A stretch of DNA of 64,000 nucleotides. Source: Geodermatophilus bullaregiensis (GTDB lineage Bacteria; Actinomycetota; Actinomycetes; Mycobacteriales; Geodermatophilaceae). Each line of letters opens with the position of its first letter. The stretch's first letter is position 1. Under the pieces are notes generated by a model. It ran no database searches, was not told where the DNA came from, and saw nothing but the letters and a program-made list of their open reading frames with translations. The stretch is taken from positions 124,001 through 188,000 of the forward strand of contig NZ_JAFBCJ010000001.1 of NCBI RefSeq assembly GCF_016907675.1. The letters are read 5' to 3'. A program made the translations under genes and the position numbers. Below, in pieces: positions 11,904 to 21,248 of the stretch.

Positions 11904-12117
11904 CGCACCCCCTCCGGTCGCTGCGAGGTGGCGCGCACGGTAGTCCCGCCGCGGGCCCGGCGGGGCCTCCGCCCGCGCCCCGGGTGGGCCGTCGGCTCCG
12001 CCGGTAGGGTCGTCCTGACGCCGCCGCCGGTCCCCCGACCGGTGTGCGGGCGACGACCGACGGGGCCTGCGAGGGCTGCCGAACAGCGCGGACAGCACCC
12101 CGTGAGGGGCGGAGAGG

Positions 12118-12969
12118 GTGGACGGGTTGAGCCAGTCGCACACCGGCCGGAGCGGCTTCCCGCCCGCCTACCTGGACCGGGTGGGTTCCTCGTTCACCGA
12201 CTTCCTGGCCTCCGCGGCTCCCGACCTGCTGCCCGGGCGGCGGCCGGTGCCGCAGATCCCGGTCGGGGACCTCACCCCGCACGGCACCACGATCGTGGCG
12301 GTCACCTGCGCCGACGGCGTGCTCATGGGCGGCGACCGCCGCGCCACGATGGGCAACCTGATCTCCAGCCGGGACATCGAGAAGGTCTACCCGGCCGACT
12401 CCTGGTCGGTCATCGGCATCGCCGGCGCCGCCGGCATCGCCATCGAGATGGTGAAGCTCTACCAGGTCGAGCTCGAGCACTACGAGAAGATCGAGGGCCT
12501 GACGCTCAGCCTCGACGGCAAGGCCAACCGGCTGGCACAGATGATCCGCGGCAACCTCGGCGCCGCCCTGCAGGGCCTGGCCGTCGTCCCGCTGTTCGCC
12601 GGCTACGACCTCGACGCCGCGCCCGGCACCACGCCGGGCCGGATCTTCAGCTACGACGTCACCGGCGGGAACTACGAGGAGCGCGGCTACGCCGCCGTCG
12701 GCTCGGGCTCGCTGTTCGCGAAGAACTCGCTGAAGAAGACGTGGCGCACCGGCCTGGACGGCGACGCCGCCACCCGCACCCTGGTCGAGGCGCTCTACGA
12801 CGCCGCCGACGACGACTCGGCCACCGGCGGTCCCGACCCGGTGCGCCGGCTCTACCCGATCGTCTACCGGGTCGACGCGGAGGGCGCCGTCCGCCTGGCC
12901 GACGACGAGGTCGCCGGGGTCGCCACGACCGTCATCGACGAGCGGGCCGCCGCCGAGGGACAGGGCTGA
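12118..12969 (+). CDS. prcB: 20S proteasome beta subunit PrcB
   Basis: PrcB forms the two inner catalytic rings of the 20S core. The 283-residue precursor has a 56-residue propeptide that is removed autocatalytically at HG/TTIVAV, exposing Thr57 as the nucleophile. Also visible are the catalytic Asp and Lys of the Ntn-hydrolase site ([10 protein letters not shown], in which the Asp is residue 17 of the mature chain) and SDRDIEKV-type residues after it, here SRDIEKV. GTG 12118 is preceded by GGGGCGGAGAGG. Because an opposite-strand gene separates it from pup, prcBA must have its own promoter; TAGGGT at 12005 is the best -10 candidate and would leave a leader of about 100 bases. prcA follows six bases after the stop. 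Confidence 0.96.
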   Translation: MDGLSQSHTGRSGFPPAYLDRVGSSFTDFLASAAPDLLPGRRPVPQIPVGDLTPHGTTIVAVTCADGVLMGGDRRATMGNLISSRDIEKVYPADSWSVIGIAGAAGIAIEMVKLYQVELEHYEKIEGLTLSLDGKANRLAQMIRGNLGAALQGLAVVPLFAGYDLDAAPGTTPGRIFSYDVTGGNYEERGYAAVGSGSLFAKNSLKKTWRTGLDGDAATRTLVEALYDAADDDSATGGPDPVRRLYPIVYRVDAEGAVRLADDEVAGVATTVIDERAAAEGQG

Positions 12970-12974
12970 GCGCC

Positions 12975-13895
12975 ATGACCATGCCGTACTACGCCTCGCC
13001 CGAGCAGCTGATGCGCGACCGCTCGGAGTACGCCCGCAAGGGCATCTCCCGCGGCCGCAGCGTCGCCGTGCTCACCTACGCCGACGGCGTGCTGTTCATC
13101 GCCGAGAACCCGAGCTCGACGCTGCACAAGGTCGGCGAGCTCTACGACCGGATCGGCTTCGCCGCCGTGGGCCGCTACAGCGAGTTCGAGAGCCTGCGGG
13201 TGGCCGGTGTCCGGCTGGCCGACGTCCGCGGCTACTCCTACAACCGCCGCGACGTCACCGGCCGGGTCATCGCCAACGCCTACGCGCAGACGCTGGGGGA
13301 GATCTTCACCCAGCAGATGAAGCCCTACGAGGTCGAGCTGTGCGTGGCCGAGGTCGGGGACAGCTCCGAGACCGACCAGCTCTTCCGGCTCACCTTCGAC
13401 GGGTCGATCGTCGACGAGCCCGACTTCGTCGTCATGGGCGGGCAGGCCGAGGCCGTCACCGGGCACCTGCGGGAGAACTTCCGCCGCGGCCTGGACCTCG
13501 GCGGGGCGCTGATGACCGGTGTCCGGGCGCTGTCCGCGGTCAGCCCCGCCATGTCGAGCGGCAACGGCAGCGGCGGCCTGCTCCCCGCCGGCCAGCTCGA
13601 GGTCGCCGTCCTCGACCGCCGCCGGCCCAAGCGGGCCTTCCGCCGCGTCGTCGGCGCGGCCCTGGGCACGCTGCTGGGCGACCGGGCGGCCGGGGAGGCG
13701 TCCGAGGGCGCCACCGCCGCGCACACGCCGAGCACCCCGCAGCCGGGCACCCCGGCGGGCCTGGGCGACCCGGCCGCTCCCGACACGGCCGGTGGCACCG
13801 CCGGCACGGGGGAGGGCGGCGGCCCGCAGCCCGGTCCGGCCGACGGCCAGGGCGGCGGCACCGACGGGGGCACCGACGGGGGCGCGAGGTCCTGA
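12975..13895 (+). CDS. prcA: 20S proteasome alpha subunit PrcA
   Basis: PrcA forms the outer gating rings of the 20S core and receives the C-terminus of Mpa. The 306-residue product starts [29 protein letters not shown], the gate and first helix of actinobacterial alpha subunits. The typical proteasome fold follows to about residue 235. The last 65-70 residues are a Pro/Gly/Thr/Ala-rich tail with small direct repeats ([10 protein letters not shown]), making it longer than the roughly 250 residues of the M. tuberculosis protein. No nucleophilic Thr is expected or seen. It is translated right after prcB, with a six-base gap. Confidence 0.95.
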   Translation: MTMPYYASPEQLMRDRSEYARKGISRGRSVAVLTYADGVLFIAENPSSTLHKVGELYDRIGFAAVGRYSEFESLRVAGVRLADVRGYSYNRRDVTGRVIANAYAQTLGEIFTQQMKPYEVELCVAEVGDSSETDQLFRLTFDGSIVDEPDFVVMGGQAEAVTGHLRENFRRGLDLGGALMTGVRALSAVSPAMSSGNGSGGLLPAGQLEVAVLDRRRPKRAFRRVVGAALGTLLGDRAAGEASEGATAAHTPSTPQPGTPAGLGDPAAPDTAGGTAGTGEGGGPQPGPADGQGGGTDGGTDGGARS

Positions 13896-13951
13896 CCGGC
13901 CCGCGGCGCCGGGAACCGGCCGGAGTCGCACGCGGCGCCTAGGCTCGGTCC

Positions 13952-15310
13952 GTGGACCGACGGATCTTCGGGATCGAGACCGAGTACGGCGTCACGTGCA
14001 CCTTCCGCGGGCAGCGGCGGCTGTCCCCGGACGAGGTCGCGCGCTACCTGTTCCGGCGCGTGGTCTCGTGGGGGCGCAGCTCCAACGTGTTCCTCCGCAA
14101 CGGCTCGCGGCTCTACCTAGACGTCGGCAGTCACCCCGAGTACGCCACGGCCGAGTGCGACGACCTCACCGAGCTGGTCGTGCACGACAAGGCCGGTGAG
14201 CGGATCCTCGAGGGCCTGCTGGTCGACGCCGAGCAGCGGCTGGCCGAGGAGGGTGTCACCGGCGACATCTACCTGTTCAAGAACAACACCGACTCGGCCG
14301 GCAACAGCTACGGCTGCCACGAGAACTACCTGGTCGGCCGGCACGGGGAGTTCAGCCGGCTGGCCGACGTCCTCATCCCGTTCTTGGTCAGCCGCCAGCT
14401 CGTCGTCGGCGCCGGCAAGGTGCTGCAGACCCCGCGCGGGGCCATCTACTGCGTGAGCCAGCGGGCCGAGCACATCTGGGAGGGCGTCTCCTCGGCGACG
14501 ACCCGCTCGCGGCCGATCATCAACACCCGCGACGAGCCGCACGCCGACGCCGAGCGCTACCGGCGGCTGCACGTCATCGTCGGCGACTCGAACATGAACG
14601 AGACGACGACGCTGCTCAAGGTCACCATCACCGACCTGGTGCTGCGGATGATCGAGGCCGGTGTCCCGATCAAGGACATGTCGCTGGAGAACCCGATCCG
14701 CGCCATCCGCGAGATCAGCCACGACATCACCGGCCGCCGCAAGGTCCGCCTGGCCAACGGCAAGGAGATGTCGGCGCTGGAGATCCAGGCCGAGTACCAC
14801 TCGCGGGCCGCGGAGTTCGTCGACCGCGAGGGCTTCGGCCCGGTGCACCGGCAGATGCTCGACCTGTGGGGCCGGGTGCTGAAGGCGGTCGACACCGAGG
14901 ACCTCTCGCTCATCGACCGGGAGATCGACTGGGCCACGAAGCTCTCGCTCATCGAGCGCTACCGCGCCAAGCGGGACCTCACCCTGTCCTCGCCGCGGGT
15001 GGCCCAGATGGACCTCGCCTACCACGACATCAGCCGCAAGCGGGGGCTGTACTACCTGCTCGAGCGGGCCGGTCAGGTGGAGCGGGTGGCGCACGAGCCG
15101 CGCGTGTTCGAGGCGAAGAACGTGCCGCCGCAGACCACCCGGGCGAAGCTGCGCGGCGAGTTCATCCGCAAGGCCCAGGAGAAGCGGCGCGACTTCACCG
15201 TCGACTGGGTGCACCTCAAGCTCAACGACCAGGCCCAGCGCACCGTGCTGTGCAAGGACCCGTTCAAGAGCGTCGACGAGCGCGTGGAGAAGCTCATCGC
15301 CTCGATGTGA
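13952..15310 (+). CDS. pafA: Pup-protein ligase PafA
   Basis: PafA activates the C-terminal glutamate of Pup with ATP and joins it to a substrate lysine by an isopeptide bond. The 452-residue product has the glutamine-synthetase-like fold shared with Dop: [13 protein letters not shown] at the N-terminus with the metal-binding Glu, [15 protein letters not shown] with the catalytic Asp, [20 protein letters not shown] and [23 protein letters not shown]. It lacks the Dop loop. GTG 13952 lies six bases after TAGGCT with no Shine-Dalgarno sequence, so a leaderless message is likely. It has its own promoter even though it directly follows prcA. A strong hairpin lies just after the stop. Confidence 0.96.
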   Translation: MDRRIFGIETEYGVTCTFRGQRRLSPDEVARYLFRRVVSWGRSSNVFLRNGSRLYLDVGSHPEYATAECDDLTELVVHDKAGERILEGLLVDAEQRLAEEGVTGDIYLFKNNTDSAGNSYGCHENYLVGRHGEFSRLADVLIPFLVSRQLVVGAGKVLQTPRGAIYCVSQRAEHIWEGVSSATTRSRPIINTRDEPHADAERYRRLHVIVGDSNMNETTTLLKVTITDLVLRMIEAGVPIKDMSLENPIRAIREISHDITGRRKVRLANGKEMSALEIQAEYHSRAAEFVDREGFGPVHRQMLDLWGRVLKAVDTEDLSLIDREIDWATKLSLIERYRAKRDLTLSSPRVAQMDLAYHDISRKRGLYYLLERAGQVERVAHEPRVFEAKNVPPQTTRAKLRGEFIRKAQEKRRDFTVDWVHLKLNDQAQRTVLCKDPFKSVDERVEKLIASM

Positions 15311-15318
15311 CGCGATGA

Positions 15319-15344
15319 CGGCGCGGTCCTGCCGGACCGCGCCG
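15319..15344 (+). terminator. Hairpin terminator after pafA
   Basis: An 11-base-pair perfect stem (CGGCGCGGTCC and complement) with a TGCC loop, nine bases beyond the pafA stop. It separates pafA from the convergent DUF3866 gene. No T-tract. Confidence 0.7.
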
Positions 15345-15440
15345 CGGCCAGGTGCCGTCCCCCCGCTGCGCCGAGCCCCACCGTCGCACCCGTCGCGGAC
15401 CCCTCCGGGCCCACTCGGGCGCGGCACCTGCGGCGGCCGC

Positions 15441-16550
15441 TCACCCCTCCTCGGGCAGCGGGACCTGGAGTGCGGCGTAGCGGCCGGCGGCCGCGGCGGC
15501 CAGGAAGTAGGCGCGCTCCTCGGGCCAGCCGCGGCCCATGGTCGACAGCGTCACCGGGGACAGCTGCAGCGCCTCGTCGAGGCCGTCGGTGTCGACCCAC
15601 ACCACCTCGTTGCGCTCGGGCTGCCCGGCGAGGTCCTCCTCGACCTGCTGGCCGAGCTCGGAGCCCAGCCCGCGCGGCGCGACCAGCGTCACCCCGGCCA
15701 GGGCCACCCGGCCGAAGGCGGTCAGCGAGTGGTGCGAGACGCCGCGGTGGCGGGGGCGCGGGTCGGCGTCGGAGATCCGCAGCGCGCCGACCGGTTCCCC
15801 GCCCAGCACCGAGACGGCGTTGCACGCCTCGCCGGCGGCGACGCCGGAGAAGCCCCACGACGTCCCGGTGCCCAGGTTGCCCGGGCCCTGGGTGACGATC
15901 GTGACGTCGGCGCCGAGCACGTGCCGCGCGGCCAGCAGCCCGGTGTGCAGGGTGACCGCCTCCAGGTCGCCGCCGAAGGCCTGGCCCACGGTCACCACGC
16001 CGGTGAGCGACGGCGCCAGCGTGTGCAGCGTGCGGGAGAACCCGGCCACCAGCGCGCCGCCGTCGGTCATCACGTAGGCGACCCTGAGGTCGGGGTCGGT
16101 GGCGAAGACGCCGATCAGCGCGGCCGGCAGCGCCGAGTGCAGGTCGGCGACGACGACCGGCATGCCGCCGAGGTCCTCGGCCTCGGCGATCGCCGTGTGG
16201 TGCTCGGTGTCCTGCTCGTCGACGCCCTGCACGCTCACCTGCAGCGGCGTGTACCGGGCCTTGACCAGGTGGCCGGGGCCGGTGGGGTCCGGCGGCAGCC
16301 GGTCGGGGACGGCGACGACGAGCGCGTAGCCGCCGGTGCCCAGGCGCTGCGCCCAGGCGGTGGTGTTGAGCAGCACCTCGTCGCCCACCTCGGGGACGCC
16401 GACCAGCGACGGGTGGGCCAGCGACCGGACCGCGCCGTCGCCGGGGACCTCGACGGTCAGTTCCTGGGCGTCGCGCCAGCTCCGTCCGAGGGCGGTCACC
16501 CGCCCGCGTCGCCATCGGATCCGGTGCACCGCCGTCTGGTTCTCCCCCAC
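15441..16550 (-). CDS. DUF3866 family protein
   Basis: The 369-residue protein matches the actinobacterial and Firmicute DUF3866 family, whose function is unknown. It opens with a small beta domain (VTALGRSWRDAQELTVEV ... VGDEVLLNTTAWAQRLGTGGYALVVAVP) and continues with an alternating alpha/beta region. That region contains GGMPVVVADLHSALPAALIGV, HTGLLAARHVLGADVTIVTQGPGNLGTGTSWGFSG and HHSLTAFGRVALAGV, which suggest a Rossmann-like ligand site with conserved His, Gly and Ser. No signal peptide or membrane helix is evident. GTG 16550 has TACTCT six bases upstream, so a leaderless transcript is likely. It diverges from pafB across palindromic element B. Confidence 0.82.
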   Translation of the reverse strand: MGENQTAVHRIRWRRGRVTALGRSWRDAQELTVEVPGDGAVRSLAHPSLVGVPEVGDEVLLNTTAWAQRLGTGGYALVVAVPDRLPPDPTGPGHLVKARYTPLQVSVQGVDEQDTEHHTAIAEAEDLGGMPVVVADLHSALPAALIGVFATDPDLRVAYVMTDGGALVAGFSRTLHTLAPSLTGVVTVGQAFGGDLEAVTLHTGLLAARHVLGADVTIVTQGPGNLGTGTSWGFSGVAAGEACNAVSVLGGEPVGALRISDADPRPRHRGVSHHSLTAFGRVALAGVTLVAPRGLGSELGQQVEEDLAGQPERNEVVWVDTDGLDEALQLSPVTLSTMGRGWPEERAYFLAAAAAGRYAALQVPLPEEG

Positions 16551-16556
16551 GGGGGG

Positions 16557-16657
16557 AGAGTAAGGACCCCGGTGCCCCCCGCGCCTCGCGTGGCCCCCCG
16601 CGGGCCCCCGCTGCGGGCGTGCGAGCAGCGGGGGGCAGGGGGTCCGTTGTCTAGGCT
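16557..16657. promoter_or_regulatory. Divergent leaderless promoters of the DUF3866 gene and pafB
   Basis: On the minus strand TACTCT (16562-16557) stands six bases before GTG 16550. On the plus strand TAGGCT (16652-16657) stands six bases before GTG 16664. The space between is filled almost entirely by a palindromic repeat element. Confidence 0.65.
16564..16645. repeat. Intergenic palindromic element, copy B
   Basis: The left arm at 16564-16582 (GGACCCCGGTGCCCCCCGC) pairs with 16628-16645, with one small mismatch region. It sits between two divergent promoters, so it cannot be a simple terminator for either gene. Confidence 0.7.
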
Positions 16658-16663
16658 GGGTGC

Positions 16664-17641
16664 GTGTCGGCGAAACGGGCGGAGCGGCTGGTCAACCTGG
16701 TCATCGCCCTGCTGGGTACCCGGCAGTACGTGACCGCCGCCCGCATCCGGGCGATCGTGCCCGGCTACGAGCCCGACGACGGCACCGCTCGCGCCGACGA
16801 GGCGTTCAAGCGCATGTTCGAGCGGGACAAGGCCGAGCTGCGGGAGATGGGCGTCCCGCTGGAGACCGGCCGCACCAGCGTGTTCGACACCGAGGACGGC
16901 TACCGCATCGCCCGCGCCGACTACGAGCTGCCCGAGATCACCCTGACCGGTGAGGAGGCCGCCGCGGTCGGCCTGGCGCTGCGGCTGTGGGAGTCCGCCC
17001 AGCTGGCCGGCGCGGCGCAGAGCGCCCTGGTCAAGCTGCGCGCCGCCGGGGTCGACGTCGACCCCACCCGCGCGCTGCCCGTCCAGCCGCGACTCGACGT
17101 CGACGAGCCGGCCTTCGAGCCCTGCTACGCCGCCGCCCGCGACCGGCGGGTGCTGCAGTTCGACTACCGCCGTCCCGACGAGGACACTCCGGCCCGCCGG
17201 CACGTGCAGCCCTGGGGGGTGGTGGCCTGGCACGGGCGCTGGTACCTCGTGGGCCTGGACCTCGACCGGCAGGCCCCGCGGGTGTTCCGCCTGTCCCGGG
17301 TCGTCGGCACGCCGCGGGCCACCGGTCCGGAGAACGCCTTCGAGCCGCCGGCCGACGTCGACCTGTCCGCCCTGGTCGCCCGCCAGGCCGGGGGAGAGGA
17401 GCACCTGGTGGTGGTCCGCGCCCGCCCGGGCGGCGCCGTGGGCCTGCGCCGCTGGGCGACGTCGCTCGGGCCGGCCGAGGACGGGGACGACCGGCTGCAG
17501 CTGCGCACCACCGAGCCCTGGCGGCTGGCCGACCAGCTGGCCGCCTACGGCCCCGACGTCGTCGTGGAGTCGCCGCAGGCGGTGCGCGCCGCGGTGGTCG
17601 AGCGGCTGACGCGCCTGGCGACCACGGGGGAGGGGGCGTGA
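16664..17641 (+). CDS. pafB: PafB, WYL-domain transcription activator subunit
   Basis: PafB pairs with PafC to form the activator of the LexA/RecA-independent DNA-damage regulon; the genes are named after the accessory-factor locus but are not part of the degradation machinery. The 325-residue product has an N-terminal winged helix-turn-helix (about residues 1-75). A WYL domain follows with the signature HGRWYLVGLDLDR near residue 188, and then a C-terminal WCX domain. The WYL pocket is thought to sense a nucleic-acid ligand formed on damage. GTG 16664 lies six bases after TAGGCT. The stop overlaps the pafC start (GTGA), so the two proteins are made together. Confidence 0.93.
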   Translation: MSAKRAERLVNLVIALLGTRQYVTAARIRAIVPGYEPDDGTARADEAFKRMFERDKAELREMGVPLETGRTSVFDTEDGYRIARADYELPEITLTGEEAAAVGLALRLWESAQLAGAAQSALVKLRAAGVDVDPTRALPVQPRLDVDEPAFEPCYAAARDRRVLQFDYRRPDEDTPARRHVQPWGVVAWHGRWYLVGLDLDRQAPRVFRLSRVVGTPRATGPENAFEPPADVDLSALVARQAGGEEHLVVVRARPGGAVGLRRWATSLGPAEDGDDRLQLRTTEPWRLADQLAAYGPDVVVESPQAVRAAVVERLTRLATTGEGA

Positions 17642-18627
17642 CCGGCCCGGCGACCAACGAGCGGATGACCCGGCTGCTCTCGCTCGTCCCGTACCTCACC
17701 GCCCGGCCGGAGGGCGTGCCCCTCGCCGAGGCCGCCCGCGACTTCGGCGTCCCCGAGCGGCAGCTGCGCCGCGACCTGGACCTGCTGTGGATGTGCGGCC
17801 TGCCCGGCTACGGCCCCGGTGACCTCATCGACCTGGCCTTCGAGGGCGACCGCGTGCGGGTCACCTTCACCGCCGGCATGGTCCGCCCGCTGCGGCTGAC
17901 CACCGACGAGGCCGTGGCCCTGGTGGTCGCGCTGCGCACCCTGCTCGACCTGCCCGGCCTGGCCGAGCAGGAGGCGGTCAGCCGCGCGCTGGCCAAGGTG
18001 TCGGCCGCCGCCGGGCACGCCGCCGAGCGGGTCACCCCGGTGGCGCTGTCGGTCGACGCCCGCGAGCAGGCCCTCGCCGTCGTCCGCGACGGGCTGGAGC
18101 GCAAGCGGGCGCTGCACCTGCACTACTACGTGCCCACCCGCGACGAGCGCACCGAGCGCACCGTCGACCCGATGCGGCTGCTCCTGGTCGACGGCCGCTG
18201 GTACCTGGAGGCGTGGTCGCGGGAGGTCGCCGGCGTGCGGCTGTTCCGGCTGGACCGCATCGACGACGTCCGGGTGCTCGACGAGCCGGCCGCCCCGCCG
18301 CCGCAGGCCGCGCCGCGCGACGTCGAGTCCGGCCTCTACCAGCCCGAGCCGGGCTCGCCGGTGGTGCGGCTGCGGCTGGCCCGCACCGCGCGCTGGGTGG
18401 CCGAGTACTACCCGGCCGAGGACGTCCGCGAGGTCCCCGACCCGCCCGGCGGGCTGGCCGTCGCGCTGCGCACCGCCGACCTGGCCTGGGCCCGCCGGCT
18501 GGTGGCCTCCCTCGGCGGCGCCGCCACCGTCGACGAGCCGGCCGAGCTGGCCGCCGCCGTCGCCGCCGACGCCCGCGCCGCGCTGGACCGGTACGCGGCC
18601 GGCGCCGGTGCCGGCCCGGGGGCCTAG
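17638..18627 (+). CDS. pafC: PafC, WYL-domain transcription activator subunit
   Basis: This is the partner of PafB in the heterodimeric damage-response activator. The 329-residue product has an N-terminal helix-turn-helix (EAARDFGVPERQLRRDLDLLWMCGLPGYGPGDLIDL), a WYL domain with DGRWYLEAWSREVAGVRLFRLDRI near residue 190, and a WCX domain at the end. The start GTG overlaps the pafB stop by four bases. PafBC activates promoters of the form TTGTCRGTG-N8-TANNNT; candidates for that box are present in this same window at 4626, 10280 and 41778. No such box precedes pafBC itself. Confidence 0.93.
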   Translation: MTGPATNERMTRLLSLVPYLTARPEGVPLAEAARDFGVPERQLRRDLDLLWMCGLPGYGPGDLIDLAFEGDRVRVTFTAGMVRPLRLTTDEAVALVVALRTLLDLPGLAEQEAVSRALAKVSAAAGHAAERVTPVALSVDAREQALAVVRDGLERKRALHLHYYVPTRDERTERTVDPMRLLLVDGRWYLEAWSREVAGVRLFRLDRIDDVRVLDEPAAPPPQAAPRDVESGLYQPEPGSPVVRLRLARTARWVAEYYPAEDVREVPDPPGGLAVALRTADLAWARRLVASLGGAATVDEPAELAAAVAADARAALDRYAAGAGAGPGA

Positions 18628-18637
18628 GGTCCTCGCC

Positions 18638-18865
18638 GTGCTGCTCGTGGTCTGGATCGCCGTCGTCGTGCTGTCCCTGGTCGTCCTCGGCGCGCTCGTG
18701 TTCGCCGTCCTCGGCGCGTTCCGGCGGCTCGGCCGCGAGCTGCAGGCCGCCGAGCGCGAGGTCGTGCCGCTGCTGCAGCAGGTGCAGGCGACCGCCGACC
18801 GGGCGGCCGCGCTGCAGGCCGCCGGCGAGCGGCCGCCGGCCGCCCGGGGTGCGCACGCCGGCTGA
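18638..18865 (+). CDS. Small single-helix membrane protein
   Basis: A 75-residue protein with one long N-terminal transmembrane helix (about residues 1-28) followed by a short amphipathic helix ([36 protein letters not shown]) and a basic end. It resembles the small DUF948-like or Tat-adjacent membrane proteins of actinobacteria, but I recognise no defined family. GTG 18638 lies seven bases after TAGGGT, again a leaderless arrangement. It sits between pafC and tatA. Confidence 0.6.
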   Translation: MLLVVWIAVVVLSLVVLGALVFAVLGAFRRLGRELQAAEREVVPLLQQVQATADRAAALQAAGERPPAARGAHAG

Positions 18866-18972
18866 GCGCCCGGCGGGGACCACCCGCCGGCTCCGCGAGC
18901 CGTCCGCCGAGGACCCCGGGGACGAACACCCCGCGCGTAGCATCGCCCCCGCCCCCTGGACCTGGAGGACGC

Positions 18973-19263
18973 ATGAACCTCGGCGCGCCGGAGATCATCC
19001 TGATCATCCTCGCGATCCTGCTGCTGTTCGGGTACAAGAAGCTGCCCGACGCCTCGCGCTCGCTCGGCCGTTCGCTGCGGATCTTCAAGGGCGAGATGAA
19101 GGGCATGAAGGACGACGACCGCAGCCGTCCCGCCCCCGCTCCGCTCGAGCCCTCCGACGCCGACCGCCGTGCCGCGCTCGAGGCCGAGGCGGCCGCCGCC
19201 GAGGCGCGCGCGGCCGAGCTGCGGGCGCGCGCCGGCCGGCCCGGCGCCGCCGACCCCCGCTGA
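18973..19263 (+). CDS. tatA: Twin-arginine translocase subunit TatA
   Basis: TatA oligomers form the transient conduit for folded proteins carrying twin-arginine signals. The 96-residue product has the short N-terminal membrane helix ([16 protein letters not shown]), the hinge [27 protein letters not shown] with its amphipathic helix, and a charged Ala/Glu/Arg-rich tail. The FG...LP pattern and length are typical of TatA and not of TatB. GGAGGA stands four bases before ATG 18973, and TAGCAT at 18938 is a likely -10. tatC follows 20 bases downstream in one transcription unit. Confidence 0.95.
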   Translation: MNLGAPEIILIILAILLLFGYKKLPDASRSLGRSLRIFKGEMKGMKDDDRSRPAPAPLEPSDADRRAALEAEAAAAEARAAELRARAGRPGAADPR

Positions 19264-19283
19264 CCGCACCGCGGAGCGGCGAC

Positions 19284-20246
19284 GTGAGCGGGCCCGGGTC
19301 GCGCGGACGCCGCCGGCGCCGGCCCCCGCGCGACCCCGAGGCGACGATGACCCTCGTCGCGCACCTCACCGAGCTGCGCAACCGGGTCGCCAAGGCGCTG
19401 CTGGCCCTCGCGCTGGGCGCCGTCGCCGGCTTCCTCTGGTACGACCACGGCCTGCTCACCTTCCTCAGCGAGCCCTACTGCTCGCTGCCCCCCGAGCTCC
19501 GCTTCCAGGGGGACGACGCCTGCCGGCTGGTGGTGCTCGACGTCTTCGGCGGCGTGCTGCTGCGGCTGAAGATCGCCCTGATCGCCGGGGCCGTGCTGTC
19601 CTCGCCGTTCTGGCTCTGGCAGCTGTGGGCGTTCATCACCCCCGGGCTCAAGCGCAACGAGAAGCGGTACGCGGTCACCTTCGTCGCGGCCTCCACCACG
19701 CTGTTCGCCCTCGGTGCGGTGCTGGCCTACCTCACCCTCTACACGGGCCTGGAGCTGCTGCTCGGGCTCGCCGGCGACGAGGTGGCCTTCCAGCTCACCG
19801 CGCCGGACTACCTGGGCTTCGTGATCAGCCTGCTGGTGGCCTTCGGGCTCAGCTTCGAGCTGCCGCTGATCGCCGTGGCGCTCAACCTGGTGGGCGTCCT
19901 CAGCCACGCCGTGCTGGCGCGGAGCCGGCGCTGGATCTTCTTCCTGACCATCGTCTTCGCCGCGTTCATCACGCCGACGCAGGACCCCTTCACCATGCTG
20001 GCCATGGCGCTGCCGATGGTGCTGCTGTTCGAGCTGGCCATCCAGGTCGCCCGCGTGGTGGACCGGCGGCGCGCCCGGCGCGAGGCGCACGAGCACTTCC
20101 ACGACGTCGCCGACGGCGAGGCCTCGCCGCTGGACGCCCGGCCCTCCTCCCTCGACGCCACCCCGACCCCGCGCGAGGACCTGCGCCGGGACGGCGCCGC
20201 CGACGCCGCCGCGACCGACCGCCCCGGCGCCCGCTCCCGCGGCTGA
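19284..20246 (+). CDS. tatC: Twin-arginine translocase subunit TatC
   Basis: TatC is the multi-spanning receptor for twin-arginine signal peptides. The 320-residue product contains the cytosolic HLTELRNRVAKALLAL motif and six hydrophobic segments. The family signatures PFWLWQLWAFITPGLKRNEKRY and AFGLSFELPLIAVALNLVGVLS are present, and FAAFITPTQDPFTML before the last helices. The N-terminus is extended by a basic 20-residue stretch if GTG 19284 is used; ATG 19347 (MTLVAHLTEL) is the alternative. The C-terminus has a disordered acidic tail of about 50 residues. It follows tatA by 20 bases, with GGAG before the chosen start. Confidence 0.95.
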   Translation: MSGPGSRGRRRRRPPRDPEATMTLVAHLTELRNRVAKALLALALGAVAGFLWYDHGLLTFLSEPYCSLPPELRFQGDDACRLVVLDVFGGVLLRLKIALIAGAVLSSPFWLWQLWAFITPGLKRNEKRYAVTFVAASTTLFALGAVLAYLTLYTGLELLLGLAGDEVAFQLTAPDYLGFVISLLVAFGLSFELPLIAVALNLVGVLSHAVLARSRRWIFFLTIVFAAFITPTQDPFTMLAMALPMVLLFELAIQVARVVDRRRARREAHEHFHDVADGEASPLDARPSSLDATPTPREDLRRDGAADAAATDRPGARSRG

Positions 20247-20302
20247 GCCGCCGGCACACGCGCTCGGGCCGGGACGCCCGGGACGCAGGGGGAGGGGGCC
20301 GG

Positions 20303-21223
20303 GTGGGCACCGGGACCGACGTCGTCGTCCTCGTCAGCCCGGCCGCTGGGCGGGGGCGGGCCCGCACCGTCTCCGGCGCCGTCCTCGACGTGCTGCGGCG
20401 GGGCGGCCTGGCGCCGCACGTGCTGCGGGCCGCCACCCGCGCGGAGGCGGAGGGAGCCGCGGCGGCCGCCGTCGCGGCGGGGGTCGGCGCGGTCGTCGCC
20501 GTCGGGGGTGACGGTGCCGCGCACGCGGCGCTGCAGGCGGTCGCCGGGACGCCCACCCCGCTGGCGGTCGTGCCGGCCGGCACCGGCAACGACCTCGCCC
20601 TGGCCCTCGGCGTGCCGCCCGAGCCGGTGACCGCGGCGGTGGCGGCGGCCGCGGACCTGCGCGAGGGCGCCGTCCGCACGCTGGACGCCGGGTGCACCGC
20701 GGGGCGGTGGTGGGCCACCGTGCTGTGCTGCGGGTTCGACTCCGCCGTCACCGACCGGGCCAACCGGCTGCGCTGGCCGCGCGGGCCGCGCCGCTACGAC
20801 GTCGCGATCCTGGCCGAGCTGGCCCGGCTGCGGCCGTGGGAGGTCACGCTCACCCTGGACGGCGGGTCCCGGACGCTGCCGGTCACGCTGGTCGCCGTCG
20901 GCAACACCGCCTGGTACGGAGGGGGCCTGCGGATCTGCCCCGCCGCCGACCCCGCCGACGGCCTGCTCGACGTCACCGTCGTGGGGCCGGTGTCGCGCCG
21001 GGAGCTGGTGGGCACCCGCCCGCGGCTGGCCGACGGCACGCACGTCGGGCACCCCGCCGTCACGGTCCACCGGGCCGCGCGGGTCGGGCTGGCCGGCGCG
21101 GGGCTGAGCACGTACGCCGACGGGGAGCCGGTGGCGGCGCTGCCGGTGACGGCCGAGGCGGTGCCGGGGGCGCTGCGCGTGGTGGGCTCCGCCCGCGGGT
21201 CCCGCGACGACCAGGTGACCTGA
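20303..21223 (+). CDS. Diacylglycerol/lipid kinase (DAGK catalytic domain)
   Basis: The 306-residue cytosolic or peripheral membrane protein has the lipid-kinase nucleotide loop VVAVGGDGAAHAALQ near residue 70 (GGDG) and VPAGTGNDLALALGV near 93. The C-terminal beta-sandwich domain carries GNTAWYGGGLRICPAADPADGLLDV. The family phosphorylates diacylglycerol or related lipids with ATP; M. tuberculosis has a similar enzyme used in phosphatidylinositol mannoside precursor supply, but the substrate here is inferred. GTG 20303 follows a long purine-rich GGGGGAGGGGG stretch. It stands between tatC and helY in the same direction. Confidence 0.87.
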   Translation: MGTGTDVVVLVSPAAGRGRARTVSGAVLDVLRRGGLAPHVLRAATRAEAEGAAAAAVAAGVGAVVAVGGDGAAHAALQAVAGTPTPLAVVPAGTGNDLALALGVPPEPVTAAVAAAADLREGAVRTLDAGCTAGRWWATVLCCGFDSAVTDRANRLRWPRGPRRYDVAILAELARLRPWEVTLTLDGGSRTLPVTLVAVGNTAWYGGGLRICPAADPADGLLDVTVVGPVSRRELVGTRPRLADGTHVGHPAVTVHRAARVGLAGAGLSTYADGEPVAALPVTAEAVPGALRVVGSARGSRDDQVT

Positions 21224-21248
21224 TCGTCGCGTCTCCTCCCCGGCGGTG

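Noticed and set aside
16635-16663. A PafBC-type box before pafB (TTGTC at 16647)
   Set aside because: TTGTC directly abuts the -10 box with no eight-base spacer, so it cannot be the RecA-NDp arrangement.
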